From Cordia subcordata (lineage: Eukaryota; Streptophyta; Magnoliopsida; Boraginales; Cordiaceae), in contig JAPTOF010000017.1 in NCBI GenBank assembly GCA_028554755.1, forward strand, positions 11,121,501 to 11,185,500: 64,000 nucleotides of DNA, given 5' to 3'. Below are positions 60,292 to 64,000 of this stretch, piece after piece. Both the position numbers and the translations under genes were made by a program. Position 1 is the first letter of the stretch. Each line of letters opens with the position of its first letter. The notes under the pieces were generated by a model. The model was given only the letters and a program-made list of their open reading frames with translations. It was not told the DNA's origin and searched no databases.

Positions 60292-61817
60292 CTACTTCGA
60301 CCTCTTCGTTGTTCCAGGAACGATCAGATCATCCAAGAAACGAGTGCCAATGAATTCCTTCATCATGAAGATCCTCAGTACATCTTCTGGATTCTGATTT
60401 CCAATTGAGTATTCCGGAAAGGGCTTATTGCAAGATCCCACTTGTGTATCTCTACTTTCTTTCGACGCCTTTATTAGTGAATAATCTGAAAAGGGCTTAT
60501 TGTTAGATCCCACTTGTGTATCTCTACTTTCTTTTGATGCCTTTATCATTGGAGCATCTTTATGGTTCTCAGATTTCATTTCGTTTATTGTCTTAGAAGC
60601 AATTTTAGCCACTGCGTTTCCACCTGTTCATCAAAAGAGCAACAAGAATATATCATAAGTGCAATTGTACAAAGCTCTCGATACATAACATTTCCAGCCC
60701 TCTTAAGTAAGGAAAAGAAAAACGTAAGAGGGAATCTGAATATCTGATGCATAAACCACCAAGCATTGGGGCTGAAATTTATAAAGAAAAAAGAATCATA
60801 CACAAGCAGTGAAAGACTTCAAGGGACACTTCAATGGTGAGAGGAAGCTACTTGGACGAGCACGCCCGTCTGCGTTATAGGGTTCGTTTAAATTAACTTT
60901 TAAAGGGGAACAAAATTTATGTAACTTTTAAGACATTAAATTTCTAACTTCAAAGAAAAGCCGACCTAAATAATTATTGCAGAAAACACATCTTTTTCTT
61001 CTGAAAAATAGTATTTTTATGAATAAAAAAATAAAAAAATCAATCAAAACAAACTCATAGTAATTTTGCATAACTCAAAAGAGATTCTCTCCAACCCCTA
61101 AAGATCGACCACGTGGATATATAAATCCGCAGACGTGTTTTATATATATATATACACATTAATTAGACATGAATGATCAAGATATTGTCATGCATGCTTG
61201 GGACCCATGTAAAAACCTAATCTTGTAGAGAATTAATCTATTTAATACACATACCACTTACGTATAAAAGTGATTTGTAAATGAAGAATTTTAATATTTT
61301 TAAGCGAGAGACAGTGAGTCCTGAGTTCCTACGTCATTTACGCGCATCATGTTGAGTTACTACATCATTTAAAAGCTTAAAACTTGTACATCATCAAAAG
61401 TATAAGGCTTATAGAGTGAATATAGATGTGCTTACAGATCAAACAACTTTTTAAGCTGAAGTTTCTAAGCATGCGTGATAAAAATCTTTCATGCTAAAAT
61501 TAGAAACACAAAAGCAATCGAGTGGTATAGAAAAGCAAACCAGGGACGAGTTTGTATCCTTCCTGCAAGGCATAAATGGCGGTGTTCTTAGCAAACTTGG
61601 CGGCAAACGGCCCGATCTTGGCTCGAGCTTCTTCATCGGGCATGTACTGCTGGTAGACCTTCTGAAGACCGTTGACCCTGACGGCGTTGTCGATCTTGGA
61701 AGCGGCGGAGGCGCCGTAAGTGAAGGTGGTGGTGCATGCGCTCTTGACGTGGGTTAGATTGGGTGCGTTTCGTTTCACTGATTCGGTGGTCGAGTTGATG
61801 AAGTCCCAAATTCCCAT
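60292..61817 (-). CDS. Uncharacterised two-exon plant protein, paralogue A
   Basis: Exon 1 (61817-61541) and exon 2 (60623-60292) join in phase (CCT G|GT) across a 917-bp intron and encode 202 residues. The N-terminal half is MGIWDFINSTTESVKRNAPN, then KIDNAVRVNGLQKVYQQYMP, IGPFAAKFAKNTAIYALQEG and YKLVPGGNAVAKIA; it looks like amphipathic helices. The C-terminal half contains a 24-residue duplication (IKASKESRDTQVGS followed by NNKPFSDYSL or CNKPFPEYSI; 72-nt period at about 60404-60548), then a basic end VPGTTKRSK. It is tandem to paralogue B with the same strand, intron position and intron phase, so the pair arose by duplication. The N-terminus agrees with plant proteins I recall that carry no functional name. 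No signal peptide or transmembrane span is seen. Confidence 0.8.
60878..61060. mobile_element. Tourist-like MITE, copy 8, in the intron of paralogue A (degenerate)
   Basis: The left end TAGGGTTCGTTTAAATTAAC and the inverted right end TATGAGTTTGTTTTGATTGA are imperfect inverted repeats around an A-rich interior with CCTAAATAATTATTGCAGAA, a block seen in reverse orientation in copy 7. Confidence 0.6.
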
Positions 61818-62188
61818 GTCTGTTTGAGTTGTGTGTGTTAAGCTTCAAGTGTCCAGAGCAGAAAGTAAAGTGAATTTCCAGCTTTTAAGTCATTCGGAAG
61901 TCAAAAGTGCATAGTGGTTGCCAAACGAGGGACCCTTCTATGGATTTATTTTCAAAAAACTAGTGCACTGAAGTAGGGGTGAACGTAGAACTTAAGCAAT
62001 TGAAAAGATGGTTTAGACCATCAATTGTAAATTGGCAGCTTTTAGAGTGGTTCGATAGTTTATAATTTCAATTTTTAAAAATCAAAACAAGCAATTCGAT
62101 TTTAGGTGTAAAAAACCGTGGTCAAACTAAATCGCCCGCCATACATATATATATATATATATAGATATATATCATTTTAAAAGGTATA

Positions 62189-63572
62189 TGTAGGTGCAAA
62201 TATCTTAAGTGGGGGGTGAATTAAGATATTTAACAATTTTCGTATTTAAAAAAATTCGCCAAATAAATCAACAATTTCTTTCAAACAAAATATCAAACAC
62301 AAAAATATCAATACAAGTAAATAAAATAGATGAAGAGTAGAGAGTAAGAAGACAAACAATTTTTAGGTGGTTCAGTCAAGTCTATGACCACCGCTCAAGG
62401 ATACTCTTTTAGAACTTCAATAATCTTCACTAAAATGTTTCTTCAACTCTTGGTGAAGTAAAAATCAAGTTTTACAACTCTTTGAAACCAATTTTCAAAA
62501 AACTCAAGAAATATCTTCTTTAGAATTTCCCCACACTCTTTGAAAGTTTACTAAATGTTCTCACAATATTTTCAAGCTATTTTGAGTGTGCATACAACTA
62601 GAAAAGATGTGAAAATGATGAAAGATAGATTTTTCTTCTTACAAGAAGATATAGAAAATAAAGCTTTTAAAAGCTCAAAGATTTTGCAAGTGAAGCTCAA
62701 AGATTTTGCAAGTGTAGCTCAAGGATTTCAACAATTGAATTAAGATTTTAGATTTTGCAAGCTTGAATTGATGATTTTGAATGAGTATTTAAAGATAGAT
62801 TTCGTGTTAGGGCTTGGTATGTGAGGAAAGAAGTGAATTTAGGGTTGAATGGTAATAAAAACGACTAGTGCATTTAATGTAGCACCTGTTCAGCCGGTAG
62901 ACCAGCTTGCCCCTTTGCCTCACTAATTAGGCCAGACGCCTTAGCCGGTTGACCGGCTAGGGGTCCAGCTTTACCCTTCATTTTCTATTTTGGCTGGGCG
63001 ACTTCCCTGGTCAGCCAATCGACCGGCTAGAGGCTCCGGCCACCCGCAGAAAAACTGAAGCAAAACCAAACAAGCCTTAATCAAATTTTGACAAACATTC
63101 ATAACACTAAATTAACTCAAAACACTTTGTAAACACTCAAAAACATTTTTTAAACAATTTTTTTCAAGACTTGGATCATTTCAAAACACATGTTGATGCT
63201 ATGTATACTTTCAAAATTATTTTTGTACTTTATGAAAGATAATATTCATGAAATTTAAATTGTTTGTATCATGAAAAGAAGAAATTTGAGCAATCACTTG
63301 CAATTCTAAGGCATTTCATAAAGGAGCAGTGTATCCAATACCCTTTATGATGCCTCATCTCCACCTTATGGCTTCTTATATCTTCTTCTTCAAATTTTGA
63401 GTTGTTTGATGAATAATGTTCTTTATGGCACATTTTCTTTTATTTTCCAAGTATCTATTTTTTCAGTTTATATTTGACACTCACAAGATGTTTTTAATAA
63501 GATGATAATATTTATCAATAATGCATATCAAAATTTTCATCATCAAAATTAATAAAAAGTATTTAGCCAACA
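62189..63572 (-). mobile_element. Solo LTR of a retrotransposon (1,384 bp) nested in the hAT element
   Basis: On the minus strand it runs TGTTGGCTAAATACTTT to GATATTTGCACCTACA, with TG...CA ends. The 5-bp direct repeat GTATA flanks it at 62184-62188 and 63573-63577. No internal gag-pol domain or second LTR is present, so LTR-LTR recombination probably removed the rest. The flanks are AT-rich, which slightly weakens the TSD evidence. A GC-rich patch with repeated CCGG(T/C)(T/C)GACCGGCTAG-like words occurs at 62890-63045. Confidence 0.8.
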
Positions 63573-63594
63573 GTATATATAACTATATGAATTA

Positions 63595-63635
63595 CATACA
63601 TATATACATACACACACACATATATATATAATTTA
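63595..63635. repeat. TA/CA microsatellite
   Basis: ACATATATACATACACACACACATATATATATA-type alternating tract (given here only as the repeat class) within the right half of the hAT element. Confidence 0.8.
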
Positions 63636-64000
63636 AAAAGTATATATAGTTAAAAAAATATTGAAGTCTTGAACTATTAGGTTCGTAGTTGTTGTTGAGA
63701 TTTAGAAAATTATTGTTGGAATATGATTATCTTTCATAACTAAGAATGTGACAATCAAATTTTAGAACCGCCCAAAATTGCTCTAACCAAAGCCGCCGAC
63801 TTTTCCAGTATTTTGGTCATCCGTCAATATCGGTTCGATTAAAAAATTGGTAACAAGACCATCCAAACCACCCATATACACCCTTACACTGAAGCATGGA
63901 TTTATTTTTAATACTAAATATTAAATTAAGTTAAATTTATTCATTTTTAATAGCACATGATGAATTTAGTTATAAAACTTCTATGCTATGCACAGATTTT

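Larger units (their letters stand above)
61974..63886. mobile_element. hAT-superfamily element (about 524 bp without insert), split by a solo LTR
   Basis: The outer ends TAGGGGTGAACGTA and, inverted, TAAGGGTGTATATG are hAT-type terminal repeats. They are flanked exactly by the 8-bp direct repeat CACTGAAG at 61966-61973 and 63887-63894. Subterminal words such as GGTTCGATAGTTT, ATCGCCCGCC and AACCGCCC are hAT-like. No transposase remains. The solo LTR at 62189-63572 lies inside and is therefore younger. Confidence 0.88.

Noticed and set aside
62555..62743. Open frame inside the solo LTR
   Set aside because: It lies wholly within a repeat unit with no gag-pol similarity. The KLKDFASVAQ part comes from a local tandem duplication (CTCAAAGATTTTGCAAGTG).
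1..64000. A novel multi-gene system or metabolic gene cluster
   Set aside because: The genes belong to unrelated families and show no shared pathway or clustering. The only related pair is the tandem paralogue duplication.

Overview
This is a stretch of plant nuclear DNA, almost certainly from a eudicot. It is AT-rich, and its genes carry GT-AG introns, plastid and secretory targeting peptides and plant-specific families. One nuclear-type tRNA gene is present, along with many small non-autonomous transposons and no bacterial-style operons. Reconstructed proteins closely resemble Arabidopsis CYP37, THESEUS1 and LDL2 as recalled from memory. The species cannot be named from the sequence alone.

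Layout. 1-6.0 kb: 5' nine exons of a chloroplast cyclophilin (CYP37, minus strand; the 3' end lies beyond the window start). 7.6 kb: tRNA-Gln(CTG), minus. 10.1-11.5 kb: an intronless, GC-rich, membrane-anchored SAM methyltransferase (minus). 11.5-36.5 kb: a gene-poor interval with only one convincing small gene, a 68-residue two-CxxC protein at 26.9 kb followed by the broken tail of a Copia retrotransposon. The rest is transposon debris: an approximately 1-kb Mutator-like long-TIR element, a 919-bp hAT element with a perfect 8-bp target duplication, SINEs, Tourist-like MITEs and satellite-like tandem repeats. 37.4-39.9 kb: the receptor kinase THESEUS1 (plus), convergent with a secreted Root-cap/LEA-related protein (42.2-41.1 kb, minus). 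46.8-49.1 kb: histone demethylase homologue LDL2 (plus). 53.6-55.4 kb: a LAZ1/TMEM184-type membrane protein (plus). 56.5-61.8 kb: two tandem, divergent paralogues of an uncharacterised two-exon plant family (minus). 62.0-63.9 kb: a hAT element into which an LTR retrotransposon inserted and then collapsed to a solo LTR.

The genes are unrelated single loci and form no pathway or cluster. The strongest new observations concern genome dynamics: nested and footprinted transposons with exact target-site duplications, MITEs of one family sitting in introns of three neighbouring genes, and a paralogous gene pair whose second exons each acquired a different in-frame internal duplication. I found no convincing novel multi-gene system, CRISPR array, gene cluster or viral element. 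Exon structures were read by eye from splice sites and reading-frame continuity. UTR boundaries are inferred.
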